From the NCBI RefSeq assembly GCF_900100535.1, contig NZ_FNDG01000024.1, positions 27,814 to 91,813 on the forward strand: a stretch of 64,000 nucleotides of DNA, in the 5' to 3' direction. This document shows positions 15,065 to 22,113 of this stretch, piece by piece. Every line of letters begins with the position of its first letter. The first letter of the stretch is position 1. The stretch comes from Phytopseudomonas flavescens (GTDB lineage Bacteria; Pseudomonadota; Gammaproteobacteria; Pseudomonadales; Pseudomonadaceae). The position numbers were made by a program, and so were the translations under genes. The notes beneath the pieces are model-generated. The model searched no databases. It was not told where the DNA came from and saw nothing but the letters and a program-made list of their open reading frames with translations.

Positions 15065-15190
15065 CACCGTATCGGGCCGAACTAGCGGCATCGTTTCATA
15101 ACGAGCGTGTGGCGCCGCACTGCGCTGCGATCACATGCATTACCCCAGGGCCGCTTGCCGGCCCCTTACCCAATGACCTGTTTCACCAAC

Positions 15191-15215
15191 GCCCGCTGTC
15201 ATGCGGGCTTTTTTT
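15191..15215 (+). terminator. Hairpin with T tract immediately before the GH5 gene
   Basis: GCCCGC-tgtcat-GCGGGC-TTTTTTT, ending six bases before the GGAGG of the next gene. It is part of the recurrent hairpin-before-RBS pattern of the island. Confidence 0.8.
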
Positions 15216-15232
15216 CGTCTGGAGGAAATACC

Positions 15233-16369
15233 ATGAGCATTAAAACCTTCGACCAGATGGTCGCAGCCGGCGAATTCCCGCTGATTGGCTTCAGCGCCGC
15301 GGGGCTGGGCAACAACCCTTACGTGGACCCCATCACCACCGCTGCACTCGATACGCACTACCGCACCATCGCGCCTCGAGGGCATCAACCCGACTACATC
15401 CAGTCCTATGCGGGCGGCCTGGATGGCAAGCCGTTCGCCGTGCGCCTGCCGTTCGCCGGTGAGCGCATCGCCATTCTCGACGGCGCAGGTGGTTTCACCT
15501 TGCGCTCGGGCTACATCGAGGAGATTCGCAAGGCCATCCGTCATGTGCACAGCTGGGGTGGTTATTGCTTGCTCGACATGCACAACTACGCCCGCTGGTA
15601 CGTGCGCGCATCGGGCCCGGTCGCCGAGCGCACCGTGCAGTCGTTCGCAGACGGCTACGCGTTGTGGACGTCGATTGGCGCCCCGGATTGTCCGGTCGAT
15701 TACCCCTTGCTGGCGAGTATCTGGGCAGCCATCGCCGAGGCGTTCCAGGACGAGCCCGGGCTATTTGGCTACGGGTTGATGAACGAGCCGCACAATGCCG
15801 GTACCGAGGCCGATGGGGGGGTGGACGTCGAGGCCTTATGGGCCGCCAATGCACAGCGCCTGATCAGCGCCGTGCGTGCCGTGGATTCTCGGCACTTCAT
15901 CACCGTGGCGGGCAATGCCTTCAGCTCGGCGCTGTACTGGCCGGATCGCTCCGACATGCTCAAGGACCTGGTCGATCCCGCCAATCGCCTGCTTTATGAG
16001 GCGCATCAGTACCCCGACAAGGAGGGCGTTGGCGGCGGCAAGTGGACGCAGGCCAACGAGTCGGTCAGCTACCGCGATCGGGTGGCTGACTGGCACCCCT
16101 ACATCGACTGGCTCATCGCCAACGGTAAGCAGGGGATCGCGGGTGAGTTCGGCGGGCCGGATCACGTATCGGGTATGCGCAGCTACTTCACGGCGTTGCA
16201 CAAATACTTCGATGCCAACCACGTCCTGCGTTTCCAGTGGCTGGCCGGCCCCGGTGATGCCGACGACGCGCCCAACGGCATGGATCGCAAGGACGGCACC
16301 CTCAAGCCCAATACACGCTCGCTGATGGCGCGTATCGGCAACACCACCACGGCCTACGGCCCTCGTTGA
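15233..16369 (+). CDS. Glycoside hydrolase family 5 (cellulase-like) enzyme inside the lysis cassette
   Basis: 378 residues, one TIM-barrel GH5 domain. Seen: VRLPF at residues 70-74, WGGYCLLDMHNYARW (109-122), the acid/base Glu185 in GYGLMNEPHN, YEAHQY with His258 and Tyr260, and the nucleophile Glu305 in GIAGEFGGP. All catalytic positions are present. There is no signal peptide and no tail-anchor domain, so the protein should stay in the cytoplasm until lysis. GGAGG lies eight bases before the ATG. It sits between the holins and the endolysin, where no carbohydrate enzyme is expected in a pyocin cluster. Possible roles are degrading cellulose or another beta-glucan matrix on release, or being a leftover spike depolymerase of a lost tail. 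The substrate cannot be read from sequence. Confidence 0.88.
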   Translation: MSIKTFDQMVAAGEFPLIGFSAAGLGNNPYVDPITTAALDTHYRTIAPRGHQPDYIQSYAGGLDGKPFAVRLPFAGERIAILDGAGGFTLRSGYIEEIRKAIRHVHSWGGYCLLDMHNYARWYVRASGPVAERTVQSFADGYALWTSIGAPDCPVDYPLLASIWAAIAEAFQDEPGLFGYGLMNEPHNAGTEADGGVDVEALWAANAQRLISAVRAVDSRHFITVAGNAFSSALYWPDRSDMLKDLVDPANRLLYEAHQYPDKEGVGGGKWTQANESVSYRDRVADWHPYIDWLIANGKQGIAGEFGGPDHVSGMRSYFTALHKYFDANHVLRFQWLAGPGDADDAPNGMDRKDGTLKPNTRSLMARIGNTTTAYGPR

Positions 16370-16378
16370 AGCCATCGA

Positions 16379-16402
16379 CATGGCCCGCTTCGGCGGGCCA
16401 TG
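16379..16402. terminator. Perfect hairpin before the endolysin gene
   Basis: CATGGCCCGC-ttcg-GCGGGCCATG, a ten-base-pair stem with UUCG loop directly before the endolysin RBS. No T tract follows, so it may act as an mRNA stabiliser or processing site rather than a true terminator. Confidence 0.55.
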
Positions 16403-16420
16403 TCGGGCAGGAGAATTCTC

Positions 16421-16906
16421 ATGGCTCGTATCACCGCTGCCCAGGCGGGCGGCACCAACGTACTCGCCTTTCTCGACATGCTCGCCTGGAGCGAAGGCAC
16501 CTCGACCGTTCCCCACAGTGACGACGGTTACAACGTATTGGTGGGAGGCACGCTGTTCAGCGACTACAGCGCGCACCCGCGCAAACGGATCGACCTGCCG
16601 CGCTACGGCATCACGTCCACGGCGGCCGGGCGCTACCAGTTCCTGGCTGGCACCTGGGATTCGATCGCCAGTGTGCACCACTTCCAAGGCCGCTTCACAC
16701 CGCAGGCGCAGGATATGGGCGCGGTGAAATTGCTGGATGAGTGTGGTGCACTCGGGCATCTCCGTGATGGGCGAATCGAACACGCCATCATGGCTGCTGC
16801 GCCGATCTGGGCCAGCCTGCCGGGAGCCGGCTACGGCCAGCGTGAGCACAGGCTCAGCGACCTGTTGGCCAGGTACCGCGCAAGCGGTGGGCAGGTGGAG
16901 GCATGA
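16421..16906 (+). CDS. Lambda R-type endolysin (GH104 lytic transglycosylase)
   Basis: 161 residues, strikingly like lambda R throughout: FLDMLAWSEGT with the catalytic Glu25, then DGYNVLVGGTLFSDYSAHPRK, STAAGRYQFLAGTWD and IWASLPGAGYGQREH. It cleaves peptidoglycan glycan strands to 1,6-anhydro products. It has no signal peptide, so it needs a holin for release. A GGAG ribosome site precedes the ATG. The next gene (Rz-like) overlaps by ATGA, the classical R-Rz arrangement. Confidence 0.93.
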   Translation: MARITAAQAGGTNVLAFLDMLAWSEGTSTVPHSDDGYNVLVGGTLFSDYSAHPRKRIDLPRYGITSTAAGRYQFLAGTWDSIASVHHFQGRFTPQAQDMGAVKLLDECGALGHLRDGRIEHAIMAAAPIWASLPGAGYGQREHRLSDLLARYRASGGQVEA

Positions 16907-17484
16907 GCGTGTTATCGCTGATCCCGTCGAACTACCGGCTGCTCATGGCGGCCGGCCTGGCCCTGACCTTGCTGGTCGGCGCCGCGGGCCTCGGCTGGCT
17001 CGTCCAGGGCTGGAGGCTGGGCGAGCGGATGGCCGAGCAGGGGCGGGAATTCGAGCAGCAGATCGCCCAGCGCGACAAACGCTACGCCGACACCCTGGCC
17101 ACGGCCCAGAGCGCCGCTGCCAGCGAGGTGCGGCTGGCGCATGACAGACGTCTGACGCTGGAGCGGCAACTGCAGGCCATATCCCAGAACCAACACCGGA
17201 GACTTACCGATGCGCAATCAACTGCTACGCGCCTGCGTGATCGCCTGGCTACTGCTGAGCTACGGCTGTCAGTCCTACTCGCCAGCCCCGGTGCCGCAGA
17301 TGCCGGTGCCGGCGCAGTGTCCCCCACCACCAGTGCCGGACGCCTGGTGGATGGAACCCGTCGAGCCGACATTGACGCAGGATCTGCTCAACGAATTGTC
17401 GGCATCGTCGAACGAGGAGACCGGGCGATCATCGCCCTAGGGATGTGCCAGGCATACGCAAGGACGCTCAGCCAGGCGCCTTAG
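16903..17484 (+). CDS. Rz-like i-spanin
   Basis: 193 residues: an N-terminal signal-anchor helix (LLMAAGLALTLLVGAAGLGWLV, residues 12-33) and a long periplasmic helical region rich in Arg, Gln and Ala, as in inner-membrane spanins. A second, shifted reading frame inside it encodes the Rz1 lipoprotein, the usual nested spanin layout. Together they bridge and fuse the two membranes in the last step of lysis. Start overlaps the endolysin stop. Confidence 0.85.
   Translation: MSVLSLIPSNYRLLMAAGLALTLLVGAAGLGWLVQGWRLGERMAEQGREFEQQIAQRDKRYADTLATAQSAAASEVRLAHDRRLTLERQLQAISQNQHRRLTDAQSTATRLRDRLATAELRLSVLLASPGAADAGAGAVSPTTSAGRLVDGTRRADIDAGSAQRIVGIVERGDRAIIALGMCQAYARTLSQAP
17210..17440 (+). CDS. Rz1-like o-spanin lipoprotein nested in Rz
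   Basis: 76 residues, read in the +1 frame relative to Rz and entirely inside it. A basic N-terminus and hydrophobic stretch end in a lipobox (LLLSYGC) with Cys20 as lipidation site, followed by a Pro-rich segment (PAPVPQMPVPAQCPPPPVP), typical of Rz1. It would sit in the outer membrane and contact Rz. The last 31 codons are less typical but in frame. No equivalent pair is seen in cassette 2. Confidence 0.85.
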   Translation: MRNQLLRACVIAWLLLSYGCQSYSPAPVPQMPVPAQCPPPPVPDAWWMEPVEPTLTQDLLNELSASSNEETGRSSP

Positions 17485-17633
17485 CGCATGGCTATCCGCT
17501 GAGCGCCGCCCGGCCGTCAATGGCGGCGCCTGCTGCCCGGGGCGGACGTCGGGAATCCGCTTGTGCCAAGAGGCTTCGGCTGGCTCGAGGCCAGCCTTGC
17601 GTCCCGTACCAAGCCAGGTGCAACTGATGCCGA

Positions 17634-17948
17634 TCAGGGGTTGCCGGGGTGTTCGACGATTTGTTCGGCTATCGCCGTGCCGGCCACATCAGCTTGGCTG
17701 TCGATGAAGATGGCCAGGTGGCGGATGTCGATGAACTTGGGGGCCTTGGCGCTGCTGTCGAGCGTGACAACGGGCAAGCCGAGTCGGCCAGTGTTCAGGG
17801 CCCGGGTGAAGTTGTCGCCGTTCAGGTTGCGAAAGTAGCGGTCGCGTACCAGTTGGACGGGAGCGAGCACGTCGCCAAATGTGCGAAACAGCATCTCGAC
17901 GGTCTGCGCACGCGGCACTGGTGGTGGGCACAGCGCATGCTGGCTCAT
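17634..17948 (-). CDS. PrtN-like pyocin activator, copy 2
   Basis: 104 residues, paralogue of the 12241 gene: VEMLFRTFGDVLAPVQLV, RYFRNLNGDNFTRALNTG, LPVVTLDSSAKAPKFI and RHLAIFID. Family role is activation of pyocin late or structural genes after the repressor is removed. Its start overlaps the stop of the upstream 157-residue gene (ATGA), so the two are probably translated together. Expected to control cassette 2. Confidence 0.85.
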   Translation of the reverse strand: MSQHALCPPPVPRAQTVEMLFRTFGDVLAPVQLVRDRYFRNLNGDNFTRALNTGRLGLPVVTLDSSAKAPKFIDIRHLAIFIDSQADVAGTAIAEQIVEHPGNP

Positions 17949-18418
17949 GCCACGTCCTTACTGGTCGCGGCCAGTTGGCTTGCCAGGCGTTGCAGGGGCA
18001 GCGTGCCGCTTCGCCGGCCGGGCATCGGCGCGGGTGTTGACTGTTGGGTACTCGCAATATCGCGCTTGAGGGTGGCCACGCATGTGCGGGCGGTCGAGCC
18101 GAACGCAACAAAACGAGGCAGCGGGGATGTGCTGGTGTGCGGTTCGACGATGGCACCAAGCTCCACCCCCTCCAGTCCATCGCCCAGGCGCAGCACCGCA
18201 CGGACACGGTATTGGTCACCCAGGTCTTTACGCATGTGGTCCAGGGTCGCCTTGAGCAGCATATGCTCGCGCTGCAGGGACGCTCTTCTGCTGGACAGCG
18301 ACACGCCGGCTGCCGTGGCGGCTAGCGTCAGGTTGGCCAGAACCTTCTCTGGCGTGAAACGTTCGCGCTCGAGTTGCAGCAACTCGATCAACAAGGTCTC
18401 AATCAATTCAGTGTCCAT
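17945..18418 (-). CDS. Uncharacterised tailocin-regulatory-region protein
   Basis: 157 residues. The N-terminal third is helical and charged (ELIETLLIELLQLERERF, then REHMLLKATLDHMRKDLG), the middle has a strand-rich block (YRVRAVLRLGDGLEGVELGAIV), and the tail is basic and low complexity. I do not recognise a family. It is coupled by a four-base overlap to prtN copy 2 and has no counterpart in cassette 1, where prtR and prtN are only 52 bases apart. It could be an accessory regulator of the activator. Confidence 0.6.
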   Translation of the reverse strand: MDTELIETLLIELLQLERERFTPEKVLANLTLAATAAGVSLSSRRASLQREHMLLKATLDHMRKDLGDQYRVRAVLRLGDGLEGVELGAIVEPHTSTSPLPRFVAFGSTARTCVATLKRDIASTQQSTPAPMPGRRSGTLPLQRLASQLAATSKDVA

Positions 18419-18491
18419 GCTGCTTCCTCTTCGGGTGTTCCCAGGCGATCTCTACGTGCGTGCACCAGGGCGCTCAGGTGTTGCGCCCTTT

Positions 18492-18815
18492 TCAGGCATT
18501 GCTTTGAGCATCGAGCGCCGCATGGGGCCAGGCCGTTTGGCGGGCTCTTCGAAAGGCTGGCTGAGGTTCATGGCGGTCTCTCATGCTGCGGCCGCGTTTC
18601 GCGGTGGCGCTGGTGTGAGTCCGTTCGATGGCCATCAGCAAGGGTTTGACGCACTCGGGCTCGCTGCCATGCACGCTGAACAGGGCATTACGCGTACACA
18701 GCGACCCAATCGGTTTGGCTGGTCCGTAGCGTGCGCCTGCCTTGGACCCAGCCTGGCCGGGGGCGAAGATCAACTTGGCTGGGCTGCGTGGATACGAAGG
18801 GGCTGTTACAGACAT
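18492..18815 (-). CDS. Small basic hypothetical protein between prtN2 and prtR2
   Basis: 107 residues, Arg/Lys-rich, with PRSPAKLIFAPGQAGSKAGA and GSLCTRNALFSVHGSEPE near the N-terminus and LLMAIERTHTS in the middle; the last about 30 residues look low-complexity. No recognised domain. The coding case rests on its position in the minus-strand regulatory operon between PrtR2 and the 157-residue gene and on an ordered N-terminal composition. It could be spurious. Confidence 0.45.
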   Translation of the reverse strand: MSVTAPSYPRSPAKLIFAPGQAGSKAGARYGPAKPIGSLCTRNALFSVHGSEPECVKPLLMAIERTHTSATAKRGRSMRDRHEPQPAFRRARQTAWPHAALDAQSNA

Positions 18816-18895
18816 GGCGGGCTACCTCGGCTCCGTGATGAAGAGACGAGATAAATCTACAGGCTGGATTGTTACTTGGTCAACAGTTTTGCTTG

Positions 18896-19606
18896 TTATA
18901 GTTGTTGCACTTTCCACATCCCCCGGCCACAAATCTGCCACTCTTCGGTGACCTGGATGTAGCGCGGCTTCCAGTCGGGATTCAGCGCTTCAAGGAACCA
19001 CATGCCGTCTTCCTGGCGCAGCCGCTTGAAGGTGACCGAGTTGGAACTGGTCAGCTTGGCGACCACGAAGTCGCCGGGCGTGGCTTCGCGGCTCGGGTCG
19101 ATGACCACCTTGTCGCCGTCGTTGAAGCTGATCGGATCGGTTGGGCTGTGCATGCTGAACCCCTCGATTCGCAGCACGAACGCATTCGGCCCAACAGGGC
19201 CAGGCGCGTCAATCCATTCCTCCGCGTCGCCAGGCTGGAAGTTATCGACAGCTTCGCACCAGGTGCCTGCGGCTACTGAACCTATCACGGGCAGTTTCCT
19301 TTCTGCTGTTCCAACCACTACCGCGCTGGCGTAGTGGGGCGGTGTTTCCTGGGCCGTGTCAGGGCCAAGGCCGACGGGGTCTATTGCCTGAGGCGGGATG
19401 CCGAGAACGCGCGCAATCTGTGTCAGGTACTTCGAGTGCTTGGTCTTGCCGCTTTCAATCGCAGCGTAGGACTGCTGGGTGAATGCAACGCCTCCCAGCA
19501 ATGCGCGGACCCGGGAAGCGACCTCGCCCTGTGACAGCTTGAGTTCGTTACGGCGTTTGGTGAAAAGGCCGGCGATGACCTTCTGGCGTTCGGCTTGAGT
19601 ATTCAT
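18896..19606 (-). CDS. PrtR/CI-like repressor with S24 peptidase domain, copy 2
   Basis: 236 residues. HTH in the N-terminal third (FTKRRNELKLSQGEVASRV, then QQSYAAIESGKTKHSKYL). The S24 domain starts with KLPVIGSVAAGTW, containing an Ala-Gly pair at the expected autocleavage site; the catalytic Ser is in IEGFSMHSP and the Lys in SVTFKRLRQ. Unlike copy 1 it has all the features of a RecA-cleavable repressor, so this copy is the better candidate for the DNA-damage switch of the tail cassette. The two repressors share little outside the S24 core. Palindromic operators lie immediately upstream (19617-19680). Confidence 0.88.
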   Translation of the reverse strand: MNTQAERQKVIAGLFTKRRNELKLSQGEVASRVRALLGGVAFTQQSYAAIESGKTKHSKYLTQIARVLGIPPQAIDPVGLGPDTAQETPPHYASAVVVGTAERKLPVIGSVAAGTWCEAVDNFQPGDAEEWIDAPGPVGPNAFVLRIEGFSMHSPTDPISFNDGDKVVIDPSREATPGDFVVAKLTSSNSVTFKRLRQEDGMWFLEALNPDWKPRYIQVTEEWQICGRGMWKVQQL

Positions 19607-19616
19607 CGCTGCAGTT

Positions 19617-19680
19617 TACAAATTTATTTGTAGACAGGAAAACAAAAAAAACTGTTGATTGCCTACAGTTTTGCTTGTAG
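19617..19680. promoter_or_regulatory. Operator region of cassette 2 repressor
   Basis: TACAAATTTATTTGTA at 19617-19632 is a perfect 6-4-6 dyad just before the prtR2 start. CTACAGTTTTGCTTGTAG at 19663-19680 is a second, looser dyad. Its core ACAGTTTTGCTTGT recurs exactly at 18883-18896, over the prtR2 stop codon, so the same protein may bind on both sides of the gene. Confidence 0.6.
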
Positions 19681-19863
19681 CTTGGCTCGGGCTTCACAAG
19701 AGGTTTATACCGGGGACTTCTATGCCGTTCATGGCCGAAGCGTTCGCCGTGGCTGCAGGTACCACCAGGGGCCGCTCCGCTTTGTCGAGAATGCTGCCTG
19801 ACCGAGGTCGTGGGTTTTCCGGCCATTCGCTGCAGAGCCCGCCGCCGAACCTGAAGTCACATA

Positions 19864-20062
19864 GAAAAAAGGCGCCATGGGCGCCCTGATTCCCGGTGCC
19901 GCTGTCGCGGTAACCGCCAGTGCACGGATGCCCTGGGTTGCCTGCCGTCTCCACCACAGATCGGGCGGGCTGGAGCTGCGGGGCTCATGCGGAGCATGGG
20001 CCTCGCTACTTGGGTGCAAAGGTCTCTCCACCACAGATCGGCCGTTGCACGTGACCACATGA
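19864..20062 (-). ncRNA. Candidate minus-strand non-coding RNA in the cassette 2 leader
   Basis: Read leftward, a strong intrinsic terminator (GGCGCC-cat-GGCGCC-TTTTTT, 19864-19886) ends a transcript that would contain two exact copies of CCGATCTGTGGTGGAGA (19948-19964 and 20025-20041), 77 bases apart. The whole stretch 19681-20133 lacks a convincing gene on either strand. Prophages often carry a short antisense or immunity RNA (C4 type) at this place; that link is a guess. The 5' end is not defined. Confidence 0.35.
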
Positions 20063-20133
20063 CGAGTGACCACGACGCAACTGTATCAAGCAGAGGTACC
20101 GAGGTCACTGGCAGCTTATAGAGGAGCACTGCC

Positions 20134-20454
20134 ATGTACCGTTCAAGTCGGTGCAGTGTCGAACGCGTCAAGCGTCCGACCCTGACACCCTTTCAGGCAC
20201 TGCGCAATGCCGCAGGCGATCATCCGGGCGGCGTGACCGCCGTTGGTGGCTACAACCTCACGACGCTCGATCCCGACGGGGCCAGTACCGCCCGTATGGG
20301 CGTTGAGCCGAGCATTCGCGATGGTGCGTTTTCGGAGGCGACCCGTGACCGGTGCATCGTCGACGCGGTGCCACTGTCGACTGGCCATGCCGAGCACGGG
20401 CGACGGGCAGTACTCGTGCATGAAAAGCACACGGAGGACCGCACGGATGGCTGA
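20134..20454 (+). CDS. Hypothetical early protein of the tailocin
   Basis: 106 residues beginning MYRSSRCSVERVKRPTLTPF; no domain recognised. GAGGAG lies seven bases before the ATG, and its end overlaps the start of the PtrB-like gene by eight bases, which makes it the first gene of a tight early operon (20134-21179). The C-terminal half is charged and low in hydrophobic residues. Existence is supported mainly by the ribosome site and overlap, not by homology. Confidence 0.5.
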   Translation: MYRSSRCSVERVKRPTLTPFQALRNAAGDHPGGVTAVGGYNLTTLDPDGASTARMGVEPSIRDGAFSEATRDRCIVDAVPLSTGHAEHGRRAVLVHEKHTEDRTDG

Positions 20455-20671
20455 TATAGCGGATATCGCGAATGACCTGATGCAGTTGCGGTTGGATCAT
20501 CAACTGGCAAGTCTCAGGCTGGCCAGGCAATGCCCGGTTGCTGAGGCGTGTGAGGAGTGCGGCGATGTCATTCCTGTCGAGCGCGTACAGGCGCTGGCCA
20601 AGATGCCCTGCCTTCGTTGCGTTGAGTGCCAGGACTTGCATGAGCGGCGCGGAGGTGAAACGTGGGCGTAA
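20447..20671 (+). CDS. ptrB: TraR/DksA-type zinc-finger protein (PtrB-like)
   Basis: 74 residues. An N-terminal helix (ADIANDLMQLRLDHQLASL) is followed by a C4 zinc finger CEECGDVIPVERV...PCLRCVECQ, the DksA/TraR signature. In P. aeruginosa the pyocin region gene PA0612 encodes PtrB, a zinc finger of this type that represses type III secretion when pyocins are induced; position and domain agree. The start has GGAGG nine bases upstream. It overlaps the next small gene by ten bases. Confidence 0.8.
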   Translation: MADIADIANDLMQLRLDHQLASLRLARQCPVAEACEECGDVIPVERVQALAKMPCLRCVECQDLHERRGGETWA

Positions 20672-20817
20672 ACACACCCGTCAACCAGCATGAGTACCTG
20701 AAGGATGACACCGGTAGCGGGCCGGGCTACACGCGTGGTCATGCGTACATCAGGCCTGCCGAATGGAAGAGCGGGCCTGTTGCTCTTGGCCAGCACAGAA
20801 AGGAGTATGCATTTTGA
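20662..20817 (+). CDS. Small 51-residue early protein
   Basis: A short frame starting GTG with GGAGGTG five bases upstream, inside the end of the PtrB-like gene, and ending TGA at 20815-20817 over the TTG start of the Q-like gene. The product begins MGVNTPVNQHEYLKDDTG and ends GQHRKEYAF, rich in Gly and Tyr, with no membrane segment. The exact chaining of overlaps on both sides and the good ribosome site argue that it is real. Confidence 0.55.
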   Translation: MGVNTPVNQHEYLKDDTGSGPGYTRGHAYIRPAEWKSGPVALGQHRKEYAF

Positions 20818-21179
20818 TTCCCGAGATGGATGAGATGCTCAAGTTGTGGGCGCGTGATATGCACGGCGGGCCCGATACAGGGGGCGCCGGCAGTTCGGTA
20901 TTGGGGCAACTGATGGATTGCAAGGGAGACGTGATCCGGGGCTCGCGTGGCGGATCGCGCATGTTGCTGCCGTGGAGTGCCGATATCGAATTGATCATCA
21001 ATAAGCACTTGGACGCGCAGCTCGCCCTGGTGCTGCGCGAGCACTACTTGTGTCGTGACCCGGATCGACTGGACAGCCAGAAGTACACGGCATGTGGTTG
21101 TGGTCGTTCGCAGTTCTATCAGCGCCTGCACAGCGCGCACCTTGCCGTCGCAGGCATGCTACTCGCTCGCGCCGTGTAA
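20814..21179 (+). CDS. Q-like putative late-gene antiterminator, copy 2
   Basis: 121 residues from a TTG at 20814 that overlaps the stop of the preceding small gene (TTGA) and follows AGGAG by eight bases. Paralogue of the 13456 gene: MLKLWARDM, GDVIRGSRGGSR, LALVLREHY and the C-terminal ACGCGRSQFYQRLHSAH HTH-like segment. About 300 bases downstream lies the late promoter with its immediate terminator, as in cassette 1. The antiterminator role is inferred from this paired arrangement. Confidence 0.6.
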   Translation: MIPEMDEMLKLWARDMHGGPDTGGAGSSVLGQLMDCKGDVIRGSRGGSRMLLPWSADIELIINKHLDAQLALVLREHYLCRDPDRLDSQKYTACGCGRSQFYQRLHSAHLAVAGMLLARAV

Positions 21180-21470
21180 TCGGCGTACCTTCCTTGCTCG
21201 TCCCACCTACGCTTTGAGCGGGTGGGACGCCCCTGGCCCGCTTCGACCGTGGCGCCGTCCCGCTTCCCCACTTCCCCATACGCACGCGCAGGGCAGTGCG
21301 CGTGTATCGCGTGCAGCATTATTTCTCACTCTCCCTGCGGGAGAAGCGCGTGAGAACTGAGACGGCAGGGCAAGTCGTTGATTCTGATGGTTTTCAATCG
21401 TCCCTCTCGGTTCCGGGTCGGCGGGGGCGGTAGGCCGTCTCTCTGTGCCGGGAGCACTTAAAACGTTGTA

Positions 21471-21555
21471 TGTCCGTTTTTTCTCGGTACGTTTCCGCTG
21501 ATCGCAGTACGGCTCGACCTCTCGCTTGCTGGCACCGGAATGGAGGGGTATAAAT
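21471..21555 (+). promoter_or_regulatory. Late promoter of cassette 2 with conserved upstream element
   Basis: TTGCTG (21526-21531), 17-base spacer, TATAAAT (21549-21555). The 32-base element at 21471-21502 matches that of cassette 1 at 27 of 32 positions but is ten bases, one helical turn, further from the -35. The rest of 21180-21470 shows no gene. Confidence 0.7.
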
Positions 21556-21598
21556 TAGTCATCTTCAACGAGGTGCGTTACCAGCCCTCGGATCTAAA

Positions 21599-21623
21599 GC
21601 CCGGCCCCAGCGCCGGGTTTTTT
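21599..21623 (+). terminator. Early terminator just after the cassette 2 late promoter
   Basis: CCCGGC ... GCCGGG followed by TTTTTT about 40-60 bases past the predicted transcript start, mirroring 14092-14118. Confidence 0.8.
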
Positions 21624-21750
21624 GTTTGTGATGCTCGACAGTGGGTGCGCAGTGCCCATGAGCGGGATACTTAAAGGAAAGCCTCGTCGAACAGATGGTG
21701 TGAAACGGGGCTTCTTTGTTTATAGCCGTTTGCCGGCAGGGAGATTTCAT

Positions 21751-22113
21751 ATGAGCGACCCGGCAAGCGCTGCTGCTTTCACGGTTGCCGGCGCTGCAGG
21801 TGCAGGGCTCGCTGGTTTTCTTGCAGGTGTCGACGGCGATGCGGCAACCGGGGCGCTGTGTGGCGCTTTGGTCTTCGTCATGGCGCGCCCGGATCTGGGG
21901 TTGATCGAGCGATGGGTGTACTTCGTTGTCAGCTTCGTGATGGGCTACCTGTTCAGCCCGGCGTTGACCGACTTGGAGTTCCAGGGCATCCGCCCCTTCG
22001 CGTACTCAGGCCCGGCAGCATTCGCTTCAGCGGCTCTTGTGGTGACCGTCACGGTGGTCGCGATAAAGCGGCGTGGACCGGCCCCACCCGCAACGGGAGA
22101 GGCTGATGGCTAG
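21751..22113 (+). CDS. Putative holin, copy 2
   Basis: 120 residues with Gly/Ala-rich membrane segments (AGAAGAGLAGFLAG, then YFVVSFVMGYLFSPAL) and a third helix (SAALVVTVTVVAI) before a KRR-containing tail. It is the paralogue of the 14386 gene. The ATG at 21751 (MSDPAS) is chosen over upstream in-frame starts because it aligns with copy 1 and is preceded by GGGAG. It ends overlapping the next membrane protein by eight bases, exactly as in cassette 1. Confidence 0.72.
   Translation: MSDPASAAAFTVAGAAGAGLAGFLAGVDGDAATGALCGALVFVMARPDLGLIERWVYFVVSFVMGYLFSPALTDLEFQGIRPFAYSGPAAFASAALVVTVTVVAIKRRGPAPPATGEADG

Noticed and set aside
19729..20171. Minus-strand frames of 104-114 codons with repeated DLWWR segments
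   Set aside because: The repeat of the peptide simply reflects the 17-base DNA repeat; composition is unlike a protein and a terminator lies inside, so a non-coding RNA is the better reading.
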